Source: Halichoerus grypus (Eukaryota; Chordata; Mammalia; Carnivora; Phocidae). From it: a stretch of DNA of 64,000 bases. The notes under the pieces are model-generated. The model was not told the origin of the DNA, did no database searches, and saw only the letters and a list, made by a program, of their open reading frames with translations. The stretch is taken from positions 111,632,389 to 111,696,388 of the forward strand of contig NC_135716.1 in NCBI RefSeq assembly GCF_964656455.1, in the 5' to 3' direction. Positions 35,376-45,586 of the stretch are shown piece by piece (position 1 is the first letter of the stretch; every line of letters begins with the position of its first letter). A program made the translations under genes and the position numbers.

Positions 35376-35989
35376 TTTTCAAAGGCAAATATGGGGATTC
35401 GTCCTCCCCATTTATGGGCTCCCCAGTGTTAAAGTGTTTTCTGTCCTTTGTGCCACTGTTTCCCTTCCCGCTGTGGATGGCCCTAGTCCGCTTTGCTCCC
35501 GGACCACGTCTTTGTCCTTTCTACCTTCTTTGATGTGGCCTCTTGTCTACCATTTATTTAGTTGTGGAGTTTATCCTGCCAGTCTTCGCATCATCTTTTG
35601 CGTTTATACTGATGTGTTACCTACTTGTATCCATGGGGCAAGGGGAGCTTAACATCCTCCTACTCAGCCATCTTCCCAGCTGCCCCTCTGCCCCACTGAT
35701 CTTTATGCCTATCAGTATCCTACTGTATTGCTTACTGTAGCTTTGTAGTAAGTTTTGAAATCAGGAAGTGTTTTTCAGAATTGTTTTGGCTATTTTGGAA
35801 ATCCTTTGTATTTCCCTAGAAATTTTAGGATCAGCTTGAAAATATTTCAAAAAAAGCCTACTGGGATTTTAAGAGGGATTGCATTGATCTATACCAATGT
35901 GGGGAGGACTACCATCTTAATAACTGAAACTTCTAATTCATAAACGTGGAATATCTCTATGCCTTCTTTAATGTCTGTTTTATAGTATT

Positions 35990-36208
35990 CATTATGCAAG
36001 TTTTTTTTTTTTTAAGATTTTTATTTTTATTTGAGAGAGAGCATGAGCAGGGGAGAGGCAGAGGGAAAGAGAAAGGGAGAAGCAGACTCTCTGCTGAGCA
36101 GGGAGCCTGACGTGGGGCTTGATCCCAGGATCCTGGGATCAGGACCCAAGCCAAAGGCAGATGCTTAACCAACTGAGCCACCCAGGTGCCCCTCATTATA
36201 TAAGTTTT
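35990..36208 (-). mobile_element. CAN SINE in L1-a
   Basis: Body 36005-36193. TSD cattatgcaagtttt at 35990-36004 against cattatataagtttt at 36194-36208 (two mismatches). Confidence 0.93.
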
Positions 36209-36221
36209 ACACTCCATTTAT

Positions 36222-36407
36222 TTTTAAGGATTTTTTTATTTTAGAGAGCAAGTGCACAAGTGGAAGGGGCAGAGGGAGAAGGAGAGAATCTCAAGCAGAC
36301 TGCTGAGCATGAGCTAACCCACAGCTTGATCTCAAGACACTGAGATCAGGACATGATCTGAAATCAAGAGTCAGACGCTTAACTGACTATGCCACCAGGC
36401 GCCCCAC
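36222..36407 (-). mobile_element. CAN SINE, old, no clear TSD
   Basis: Diverged minus-strand SINE (ggcagagggagaaggagaga, gagtcagacgcttaactgac, ccaccaggcgcccc) 15-30 bp right of another SINE. I could not find a TSD. Confidence 0.85.
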
Positions 36408-36550
36408 AAGTCTTGTACTTCTTTTGTTAAATTTACTAAGTATTGAATTCTTTCTGGTGCTACTGTGAATGGAATTTTCTTCCTTTTTGGATTTTTCATT
36501 GCTAATATACAAAAACAGCTGATTTCTGTATATTGTAGCCTGTGACTTAC

Positions 36551-36787
36551 TGAACTTGTAGATTCTTTTTTTTTTTTTTAAAGATTTTATTTATTTATTT
36601 GAGACAGACAGAATGAGAGAGAGAGAGAGCACGTGAGAGGGGGGAGGGTCAGAGGGAGAAGCAGGCTCCCTGCTCGGCAGGGAGCCCGATGCGGGACTCG
36701 ATCCAGGGACTCCAGGATCATGACCTGAGCCGAAGGCAGTCGCTTAACCAACTGAGCCACCCAGGCGCCCTGAACTTGTAGATTCTT
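36551..36787 (-). mobile_element. CAN SINE with 17-bp perfect TSD
   Basis: Body 36568-36770. TSD tgaacttgtagattctt at 36551-36567 and 36771-36787, exact, 17 bp. The host is L1-a. Confidence 0.97.
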
Positions 36788-36795
36788 GTCCATTA

Positions 36796-37475
36796 AGCTC
36801 CTCACTCCACCAGGCTGCTTTCTGGACCCTTTCCATGGTTAGACTTCTAGCAGCTGTCATTTCCTCCAGTGTCCAAGAGTGTAGATCTGATTCTTATTTT
36901 GTTTCTTGGCCCTCCAGTAAGGCTTCCCAAATTGTCTGAGGGCCCCCCCCTTAACTGCTCTGGAGGCCTTGTAACTTGCATGCTTGACAGACATTTTGAA
37001 AAAACTGTAAATTTTGAAAATAAACTACAGTTTCCTTTTTCTAGTTGAGTCCAGAAAATTCTGGAATACTCCTGTTTTGGACTTGTAAGATTACACTGCT
37101 CAGGACCATTTTATAGCACAGTTTCTTTAAAAGAATAGTGACTACACTTCCAAAGGGCTTCATCTTAGATTGCATTTATTGAACTCTTCACCGTTTTTAG
37201 AATCTAGAGTTTAGATTGTGAGGCCAAAATGGGAATGTTCTCAAATGTTTGTCAACCAATAAATAAGATCAATATTTATTAATGTTTCAACTTAAGATTT
37301 CAATTTTCAAGTAAATAAAAATACTATGTCTTACAGCTAGGGATGCAAGGATTTGGTTATCCTTGTTGGAAAAATGGTTCTCCTCTATCTAGGGGAAGTC
37401 ACTGTACAGTTAGGGACCGGGAAGCAGGGGGCTGAAATCTAAGGAGGTCTTTCTTGGAACAAAGCTAGTTATCAG
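36796..37475. other. Low-repeat interval, possible 3' UTR
   Basis: Non-repetitive sequence directly downstream (minus strand) of the candidate terminal exon at 37558-37476. An AATAAA on the minus strand lies at 37280-37275, about 200 bp past the stop, so part of this may be 3' UTR. A run of nine C at 36945-36952 is also present. Confidence 0.3.
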
Positions 37476-37558
37476 TTACCACCAGAACATTATTGTAGCT
37501 AGAATTCCAGAAATGATGAATAGACGATCATCTTCTATTTGGTCTTCATGGATTATAC
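37476..37558 (-). CDS. Candidate terminal coding exon, unknown gene
   Basis: On the minus strand a strong acceptor, cttttttgcttcacag, is followed by an open segment ending at TAA (37478-37476). With the exon at 40384-40233 the splice junction keeps one frame: AGT G / GT ATA ATC. The peptide reads IIHEDQIEDDRLF followed by the hydrophobic tail IISGILATIMFWW, which could be a tail anchor or a GPI-signal-like end. I do not recognise the protein. The match of acceptor, phase and stop is better than chance frames nearby, but no transcript evidence is available and the partner exon has an in-frame TAA. Confidence 0.4.
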
Positions 37559-37959
37559 CTGTGAAGCAAAAAAGACAGTTTGGATAAAACACCTAAAATA
37601 TTTTACTAGCTTTTGGGAACACTGTGTGTTGTTTTCCCAATATACATTGCATTTTTTCCTCATTATGTAGCAATAGTGATTGATTGATGTGGAATAGACC
37701 CAACTCATATTCAGCTTGAGGGAAGGCTGTGATGGGTCTAGGTCAGTAAGAAAATCCTCTTCTCTCGCCCATCCTTTGTCAGGATGATTGGGTTAGTTTA
37801 TAGCAATCCCATGGGCATGTGGTTTGGTTCAGGGTGCCCTCAATTAGTGTGAAGTTCAAGACTCTTACCCAGACGTTGGAATATACTACATACGAAGCTG
37901 GGAACTCCCGAAAAATTTTGCCACTCAGCTTCGAAGATGGCCACCAACGACCCTTGGCT

Positions 37960-38410
37960 TTAGTAGTCATGCCATTATGCAGTCCTTTCACCTTGAATGT
38001 GGGGTGGACCTAGTGATTATAACTTGTCATGGAAAAAGTGATGGGATGTCACTTAGATTAGTTACAAAACTGTGGCTTCCATCTTACTCCCTATGAGGGT
38101 AAGGCACATGACAAGTACGAGGTACACTATGTAGAGGTCCCTGGACGATAGCCAGTGAGACACTGAGGCCCTGAGTGCACCAGCCTCTGAGGAAGTAAAT
38201 CCTGCCAACAACCACAAGAGTGACCTTAGAAAGGGATCGTCCTCTAGTTGGGCCTTCAGATGACACTGTAGCCCTAACAGCTTCACTGCATACTCAGGAG
38301 AGACCGTGAGCCTGAGGCCCAAAGCTAAACTGTCCAGATTCCTGACTCATAGAAAGTGTGAGATAAAAAGTCTTTGGAGTAAGCTGTTAAGCAGCAAAAG
38401 TTAACTATCA
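37960..38410 (+). mobile_element. MaLR/MLT1-like LTR, ancient
   Basis: Recognisable phrase order: tttcaccttgaatgtggggt, ggacctagtgattataact, gtgatgggatgtcacttag, ctgtggcttccatcttactc, caacaaccacaagagtgacc, gccttcagatgacactgta, ccagattcctgactcataga and gtgtgagataaaaag. This resembles an ERVL-MaLR solo LTR and is non-coding. The left edge is uncertain and the class call is from memory. Confidence 0.5.
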
Positions 38411-38422
38411 TTCTATCATAAG

Positions 38423-38598
38423 AAAAGCTGGAGGGCGCCTGCATGGCTGAGATGGTTAAGCGTCTGCCTTTGGCTCAGGTCATGATCCTGGAGTCTTGGG
38501 ATCGAGTCCCGCATCGGGCTCCCTGCTCAGCGGAGAGCCTGCTTCTCCCTCTGCCTCTCATGAATAAATAAATAAAATCTTAAAAAAAAAAAGCTGGA
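38423..38598 (+). mobile_element. CAN SINE
   Basis: Body 38433-38588, starting gggcgcctgcatggctgaga, with a shortened pyrimidine-rich region. TSD aaaagctgga at 38423-38432 and 38589-38598, exact, 10 bp. Confidence 0.95.
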
Positions 38599-40232
38599 TT
38601 TTATTTGCAACTGAAAACACATTAATACAATCTTTTCAATATTAAATTACTATTAGCAAGTATATTAGACATTAGTCATTATATACAAGTGAACTTATGA
38701 TTTACAAAAATCATGTAAAGAGAAATAAAACTCTACCTAGTCACAACTCTCTTCTTCTCATAGGGAAAATTATGTATGAGGGCTCAATTCATTCAGAATC
38801 GCTTATAATATTGAAGGTTTGGCAAAGGTTTACTTTTGATGATTTACATTGTTTATGTGTGTAAGTAAAAAGTGATCACAGAGGAAACTTAAAAACATCT
38901 ATTGGTGTGAAAGTACTTTTGAGGACTTTCAGTATCTGTTTATATACAAGTTTTAAATATGCTAATAAAAATGATTCTTACTTGGTATTGTTCACTAAAG
39001 CAGATCTGGAAGGACTTCTGGTTAAGACATTTTTTTTTTATCGATTTTCTGTATCTGAAGCTCAATAAAACAAAAAACTCCAACTTCACTGTATTCTTAG
39101 AAGGGCCTCTGAATTAATGCTTATACATGCCAATCTGAGCTCACTCCCTAAGGAAAAGCTTTTGTTTTACAAGGTTCTCGGGGGAAGCAGGGTCATATGA
39201 AAAAGCCAGTGGGTATAAATTGGGAGGGGAAGACAGTGCTGACTTCTTACATTCAATTTTTGAGCATGTTCAATAAAGGGATGTTCTTTCTTCCCTGCCA
39301 AAATTCTTCTCTCAAATATCCTTCTCATATATTTAAAAATGTGCTTGAAGAGTTTTTTGGTTCTGTTTTTACAAAAAATGATATATACATCAAACATATT
39401 TCTGCAAAGTAGACAGGATTGGAGGGAGAGTGAGAGGTGGATTTTCCTTTTCTAAATTACATATGCACTTTTGTATTGTTCAATTTTTACAACAAGCTTG
39501 TATAATTTAAGAAATTGAAATTAAAAAAAAAAATGTTCCCTGGGAGGGTCTCACTTGTAGTTTCAGCTGAATTTCTTCAATCATAACGTTAAATCAATAC
39601 CTATGGAGCACCTGAGAGAGCGAAGTGAGAAGTGGAGGAAAGGGAGAGAGGTATGCCGAAGGCAGGTTGAAGGAGGGGACACTCTGATAGTTGTGAAAGA
39701 GGCAAGAAGCTGGGAGACGAGGGGAGGGCTGTGTGCCGGGGAACAGGGTCAGGATTCAACAGTGGGACTTACACATTTATCTAGTTATCTGCCCAGGAGA
39801 TGACTAAAGTAGTGACTGGGTAGGGGATGGTTTCCTCAAAAAGGGGAGTAGGATGAGGATGTTCTCAGTGGATGGCTGCAGTAGTTAGGTTTTTCCCAGG
39901 AAATAGCAATTTACTTCAACCAGTAAGGTGGGACATGAGGCATGGTCTAGGTTTGAGTGTGAAGCTGGTAGGAGACAGTTTTCTCAAGTACCAGAAATAG
40001 AACTAACTCCAGTAACCTATAAGGAGGAATAACAACAAGGATTGGGGGGGCGGGGCAGAAAGTAATAGGAGTGGATAGAAAGTGATAGGGTGGCTGAGAA
40101 CTAAGGGATATCATGTTCTTCCTTAGCAAACTGAGGAGATCTTGAGGTCTATACTTGGTTTTTAAATTTTTGAATATGAAAAAAGATTCCAAACAGGCAA
40201 CAAATGAAAAAACAAAACACAATCTAACTCAC
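38599..40232. other. Unassigned interval (intron of the candidate gene?)
   Basis: Low-repeat DNA. 39440-39530 resembles the 3' end of an old LINE or MER element (cacttttgtattgttcaatt followed by an A-run) but is not assignable. Plus frames at 39197 and 39603 have no domain. If the minus-strand exon pair is real, this is intron together with the LTR and SINE. Confidence 0.3.
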
Positions 40233-40384
40233 CACTCCGTGGTTAACAGCTGGTTTTAAATATGATGGTTAAGCTTTCAAGGTCTTCATTCTTTAAATGT
40301 AATTCTTCAAGCAAAGTCTCTATAAACTGTGTAAACACCACATTTTCCTGAGAATGCTTCTGAATGCCAAGAATTGGGGTCAGT
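40233..40384 (-). CDS. Candidate internal coding exon with in-frame TAA
   Basis: 152-bp minus-strand exon. The acceptor is tttggtcttttcag and the donor is GTG/gtgagt (40232-40227). Frame 3 is open for 46 codons: [46 protein letters not shown], then TAA at 40245-40243, then PRS and one base that joins the exon at 37558 in phase. The other two frames close early. The leucine- and glutamate-rich middle could form a helix. Either this is the true C-terminus with a spliced 3' UTR, or the TAA has disrupted a longer gene in this lineage. The gene is not identified. Confidence 0.42.
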
Positions 40385-41162
40385 CTGAAAAGACCAAAAA
40401 TATTAAATGCAATTCCATGAAATGAGGACTAAGGGGTTCCTGTCTTCTACATAGCAGAGGGGATTTTTGTCACAGCAGAGAAATGAAGTCTTTCTGATTT
40501 AACAAAATTTCCAGAGACAGAAGGCTTTACTAAATAAAGGCAGAGAAGAAATCTCAGGAAAAGAATGAAAGATCAAACATACTGTTAAGAAACCTAAAAG
40601 CCTGAATCTATAACATGTTCTTCATTATGCCAGGAAAAGCTACCAAGTTCTCAGAAATGAAAATGAAGTCTTTCCACTTAGGGAAAAGAAGCTGTGGAAA
40701 GAAGCTTAGAGGTGAGAACTGCTTTAAAACCATACTGAATGTTTATATCACCTGAATAAAAAAAATAATAAATGATAAACAGGATTACCTTTTGGATGAA
40801 ACCTTAATATTTTTATTTTTAAAACACTAAATAGATGAATTACATCTTATAAGGCACTTAATACAATCTTCTACGCACTCTGCTTCTTTCCCAAGTCACT
40901 TCCAATAAACAACTGATTGCATATAATATTCTCAAAAGTAATTTTCAATGAAATGTCATTATTCACTTTTTAAAAGTCATGCTTACTAATCAAAGATTAA
41001 GACCATTACTTTCCATAAATTATATATGTAACTACATATAATAATTATGTATATATTATGTATAATCTCCAGAGAGCATGCTTCACAGAGCCTTTGTAAG
41101 GTATGTTTCTGGAAAGCTTTTGGTGAGAAAATTCTTTTATCCTTGAGTAGTCTTATACTTAC
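40385..41162. other. Unassigned AT-rich interval
   Basis: No further convincing minus-strand exon between the two candidates. Weak donors such as aaaag/gtaatc (about 40787) lack an open partner. Confidence 0.3.
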
Positions 41163-41228
41163 CACAAAGGTCTTCCAGATGCTTTTTGAACACTGGTGCC
41201 ACCAGGCACATCAAATATAAATAACCCT
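41163..41228 (-). CDS. Possible upstream exon, weak
   Basis: 66-bp minus-strand segment between a weak acceptor (gattgaagtcag) and a strong donor, GTG/gtaagtataag. One frame reads LFIFDVPGGTSVQKASGRPL, the other YLYLMCLVAPVFKKHLEDLC. The first has the phase needed for the exon at 40384, but joining them would create TGA at the junction, so it is either not spliced to it, not coding, or part of a decayed gene. Confidence 0.2.
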
Positions 41229-42244
41229 CTGACTTCAATCAATAAAGCTCAAGGACTCAGAGTGGAGCAACTCCACGGTAATGAGTGTGGAAGAGGAAAT
41301 GTTACGTTCTCAGAGATTTCTTGCTTGCTTAGCCATCTTACACAGAAAGCAGAATTAAAAGGAAATCTTTGTCACATTGTCTAAAGACAGCCGGGACTTG
41401 GAAGAGGTGGTAAATTCTCTATCTCTCAAGGTATCTTACCAAGAACTGGAGACTAGGTGACTCCAAAAGTTCAGTGAAATCTACAGAGTTCTAACATGGG
41501 AAAACCACTGTAGTGTATTCCTTCCCCACCTCTCCTGTATTTCTTTACAGCTGGAGAATGCACTACCAGGTTTTGACATTTTAATGAGCTTTATCTGCAG
41601 GTATTCCCCAAAGGTCGTTAGGAAACAGGGTAACACAAGCTTTCCAATGCCAAGCCCACGCTGGGCACTTGGGCAAACTTAGGCATTTGTGGCCAGCTTT
41701 TCCTGAGTCATCTTCCTGCCATGAAGGTGGAACCCAGAAGTCAACTCTGGCTTTTCTCACACGAATAAAGTTGCTCTTTCCCCACAATACAACCAAAGTT
41801 ACTGGGGATTGGATAACTTCAGCTAAAATAAAACCAAGAAGTCAGGAGGCAGATCAGATCCGTCAACTCCATACAAAGGTAGCTTTTGTGTATATTTAAA
41901 AATGGTATACATGGCACATCCAAAACAACTTCTGACTTTCAAAGAAAGAGACTAGTATTTGATCCATATATGAAAACAAGGTCTCAATTACTTCTCAAAG
42001 TGCCATTAGTATGTTTTAAAATTTAACCCTCAAAGTAGAAGTAAATGGTGATAGCTAGATTTCTCAACCTATGTGCCCACATGAGAGCAGAAAATGGGAA
42101 GATTAAGAAGCAGCTCTTAAGAATCATTCTATCAAGTGCCAGGGTTATAAAATATTTTAGGAACAGTGATACTTCTCTAGCAAACTTATAAGACTAAAAT
42201 TATAATAACTTCATTATGTGTTCATAGACACCTAAAAGTTTTGT
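41229..42244. other. Unassigned interval
   Basis: Non-repetitive or unrecognised DNA. The 71-codon minus frame (41581-41796) and the 76-codon plus frame (41669-41899) overlap, and neither has a domain. Another minus-strand donor, tcttg/gtaagata, lies at about 41446. Confidence 0.3.
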
Positions 42245-43029
42245 TTACAAAGGAGGGAAGACAATGATGCAGAAAGACCCTCAGCTCACCTCCTCCACAC
42301 AGTGAATCTACGCCTACATGTTGAGCAATTCCCCCTGAAGAACTAGGGCTGACTGAACAGGGATAGAGGGACCACACAGAGAAAGACAGGAGAGAGAGAG
42401 AGAGAGACACAGTAACAACAGTAATCCAACCCCCACCCCCGCCACGCCCCCATCTTGCCAACTGCAGTGGCGAAGGTCGTATCCAGAGACCAGAAGTACA
42501 GCTCAGCCCTGTGGCAGAGATAAAAAAGATGCACTTTAAAAGAGCATCTAGAATATGAAGGAACCAGCTCTAGAGCATCTGAAAAACGGCAGGGAGCTGC
42601 TAGAACACTCTCCCTGGGTCCCAGGTACTGGCCAGCACCATTGTTCATATTCCCTGTCCACCCTGATAGCATAGATGGGAGCTGGCCTGCTGCATCAGTG
42701 AGCCTCAGTCCCTTAGGACCCCACTAGCCCCAGCTGCCCTACTGCACAGGAAAAAAAGGCTGTAGATTAAAAGAACAACTGGAAGATAATGGAATGAGTT
42801 CTAAGGGCATCTGCCAAAAGGCCAGGGAGCTGCTGGAACACACTAGTATCAAAGGTGCTGGTGAGTGCCATGGCTCATGTTCCCCTCCTACTTCATAGCA
42901 CCGACAAAAGCAAGGTCTGGGCACCCTAGCCACCTGCCACAGTGAGCCCGGGCCCCTAGCCCACCAAACCCCACCAAACCCAGCTGCCCCTACAGGTGGC
43001 CCTCCAACCCTCGCCCGCTAGAGCTCTAG

Positions 43030-43655
43030 CTGTCTCCCTAAGGTAGCCCCAGTGCAGTGCACACTGAACCACCCCCAGACAGCACCCACTACAGCTCCAG
43101 CTGTCTTGCCAAGGCAACACAGGCACAATCATTGTGCGACATCACTTCAGCTCTAGATGACTCATGAGGGCACCTACTGCACCGAGTGGCCCAGGACCTC
43201 CCAGCCCATACCTGCTTCAGCAGCATCTGTCCTGCCAGGGCGCCCCAAGTGCAGAGAGCCCTGAGACCTCCTGGCTGGCATCTGTCTTCGCTCCAGCCAT
43301 CCTGTCAGGGTACTCCCTGCATGGAGTGCCTCAGGACCCCCGGGCCCACACCTGCTTCAGCTCCTGCTGTCCCATCAAGGAACACTCTACATGGAGCACC
43401 CTGTGACTCCTAGCCCAAGGTCACTTTGGTTCCAGCTGTCCTGGCGTGGCGCCCCCCTGTGCGGAGTACCCAAGGACCACCGGGTTATGCTCCAGCTCCT
43501 GCCACCTTGCCAGGACGCCCCATACTGCAGAACACTGTGGGACCCACTCCCACCCCCTGTTGCCCGCTTTGGCTCAAGCCATCCCACCAGGGTGCTATAT
43601 GCCTGGGACACCCCAGGACTCCCAGCCTACACCTGTTACAGCTTCAGCCAGCCAG
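43030..43655 (+). repeat. Tandem ~70-bp array in L1 5' region
   Basis: About nine degenerate, GC-rich units of 60-75 bp, each running roughly ctgtcctgccagggcgccc, then tgcacggagtgcc-like text, aggacctcc and cacctgcttcagctcc. Unit starts are visible near 43030, 43101, 43159, 43226, 43301, 43370, 43438, 43507 and 43581. Overlapping plus frames (43164-43741) read through the repeats because the units contain few stops; they are not genes. Such arrays in L1 5' UTRs can act as promoter monomers. Confidence 0.75.
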
Positions 43656-44737
43656 CTAAAGTCACAGGCATAGTCTACACCGGAGATATTCCTACACAAG
43701 GCCATTACCTCATGTCTAAGAGAAATAGCTGTTCTGCCTAATTTATAGAAACAGAAAATCAAACAAAATGAGGAGATAGAGGAATATGCTTCAAAAGAAC
43801 AAAGCAAAATTTCAGAAAAAGAAAGAAACAGAGCCAAGCAATCTACATGATAAAGAATTCAAAGTAATAGTCATAAAGATGCTCACTGGACTTGAGTGGA
43901 TAAACTCTGAACTTCAACAAAGATAAAAGGATAAAGAACCAACCAGCTGAAGAATAAAGTAACTGAAATGAAAAATATACTAAAGGGAATTAACAGTAGA
44001 TGAGAGGATACAGAAGAAAGGATCAGCAATGTAGAAAACAGGGTAATGAAAAGCATCCAAGCTGAACAGCAAAATCCTAAAAGGATTTTAAAAAATGAGA
44101 ATAGGTTAAGAGATCTTTAGGACAATATCAAGTGTACTAACATTCACTTGATAGAGGTCCCAGAAAAAGGGGAGAGAGAGAGAGAAAGAAAGAGAGAAAG
44201 GGGCAGAACATTTTGAAGAAATAATAGCTAAAAACTTCCTTAACTTGGGGAAGGAGACAGACATCTAGGTCCAGGAGGCACAGAAAGTCCCTAACAAGAT
44301 GAACCCAAGGATATCTACACCAAGCCACATGATAATTAAAATGTCAGAGTAAAGATAAAGAATAAAAGTAGCAACCAACAGAAAAACAACTGGTTACGTG
44401 TAAGGAAAACCCCATGAAGCTCTGAGCTGATTTTTCAGTAGAACTTTTGCAAGCCAGAAGATAGGATATAATCAAAGTGCTGAAAGGAAAAACCTACAAC
44501 CAAGAATATTCCAACTAGCAAGGGTATTCAGAATAGAAGGAGAGATAGTCTCCCAGACAAAAGTTAAAGGAGTTCATCACCACTAAACCAGCCTTACAAG
44601 AAATGTTAAAAGGACTTCTTTAAGCAAAAAAAGAGAAGTCATAATTAGAATATTATGAAAAGAAAAAAACGTCATAAGTAAACATAAAGTTAATAGGTCA
44701 ATCACTAAAAAAGCTAGTATGAATATTAAAAGACAAT

Positions 44738-45586
44738 AGTAGTAAAATCACCAGACATTTTTCTAAAAAATATAGATGGCCAATAGACATATGAAAAGAT
44801 GCTCAACATCACTCATCAGGGAAATGCAAACAACCACAATGAGATATCATCTCACACTTGTCAGATGGCTAAAATAAAAAACTCAAAAAACAAGTGCTGG
44901 TGAGGATGTGAAGAAAAAGGAACCCTCATGCACTGTTAGTGGGAATGCAAACTGGTGCAGCCACTGTGGAAAACAGTATGGAGGTTCCTCAAAAAGTTAA
45001 AAATAGAACTATCCTACAATCCAGTAATTGCACTACTGGATATTTACCCAAAGATTACAAAAATACTAATTTGAAGGGATACATGCATCCCTATGTTTAT
45101 TACAGTATTTACAATAGCCAAGATATGGAAGCAACCCCAGTGTCCATCTATAGATGAATGGATAAAGAAAATGTGGTACACACACAGTGAAATATTATTC
45201 AGCCCTAAGAATGAAATCTTGCCATTTACATCAGCATGGATGGATCTAGATAGTTTAATGCCAAGCAAAATAAGCCAGTCAGAGAAAGACAAATACCGTA
45301 TGATTACACTCATACATAGTATTTAATAAAGAAAACAAATGAACAAAGGGGGGAAAAAAAAGACAACCCAAAAAAAAAAACCAGAATCTTAACTATAGAG
45401 AACAAAGAGAGGGTTATCAGAGGGGACATGGGTGAAATAGGTGAGGGGGGTTAAGAGTACACTTACTGTGATGAGCATTGAGTAATATATGGAATTGTTG
45501 AATTGCTATTATTATATGCCTGAAACTAATATAACAATGTATATTAACTATACTGAATTATAATTTTTAAAAAAGTAGTAAAATCA
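44738..45586 (+). mobile_element. Young 5'-truncated L1 inside the old L1
   Basis: Body 44751-45573, covering the last 150 or so ORF2 codons and the 3' UTR to an A-rich end (gaattataatttttaaaaaa). The TSD agtagtaaaatca at 44738-44750 and 45574-45586 is exact, 13 bp. The host L1 spacer resumes after it. The plus frames at 44939 and 45093 are decayed ORF2 C-terminal peptides. Confidence 0.93.

Larger units (their letters stand above)
28690..35692 (-). mobile_element. L1-d, 7-kb L1 with 5' end, inactive
   Basis: Near-complete minus-strand L1. A poly(T) at 28690-28712 marks the 3' tail, and the 3' UTR follows (tttaatccccatcacctatt). ORF2 runs from about 29000 to 33350 (for example gtgaaaaatgctattggtat; tattgttactgtattgctat). 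ORF1 and the spacer follow (tgtgtcttggtgtggaattc; ccctataatgcaaatgttat). A GC-richer 5' UTR ends at catcctcctactcagccatc / ttcccagctgcccctctg, the antisense of an L1-like start, gaagatggctgagtaggagg. Flanks ccattgat (28682-28689) and ccactgat (35693-35700) form a probable 8-bp TSD. Many stops and frameshifts remain; the best ORF2 remnants are 60-117 codons. Four CAN SINEs interrupt it. Confidence 0.82.
35701..36795 (-). mobile_element. L1-a, 5'-side segment
   Basis: Continuation of L1-a from the L1-d insertion point: ctttatgcctatcagtatcc, actgtagctttgtagtaagt, aaaaaaagcctactgggatt, gtcttgtacttcttttgtta. It contains three SINEs and ends at about 36795, with no 5' UTR. Confidence 0.75.

Noticed and set aside
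43164..43741. Cluster of overlapping plus-strand frames of 75-116 codons, cysteine- and proline-rich
   Set aside because: They are the same ~70-bp GC-rich units of the L1 5' array read in three frames, with few stops because of base composition.
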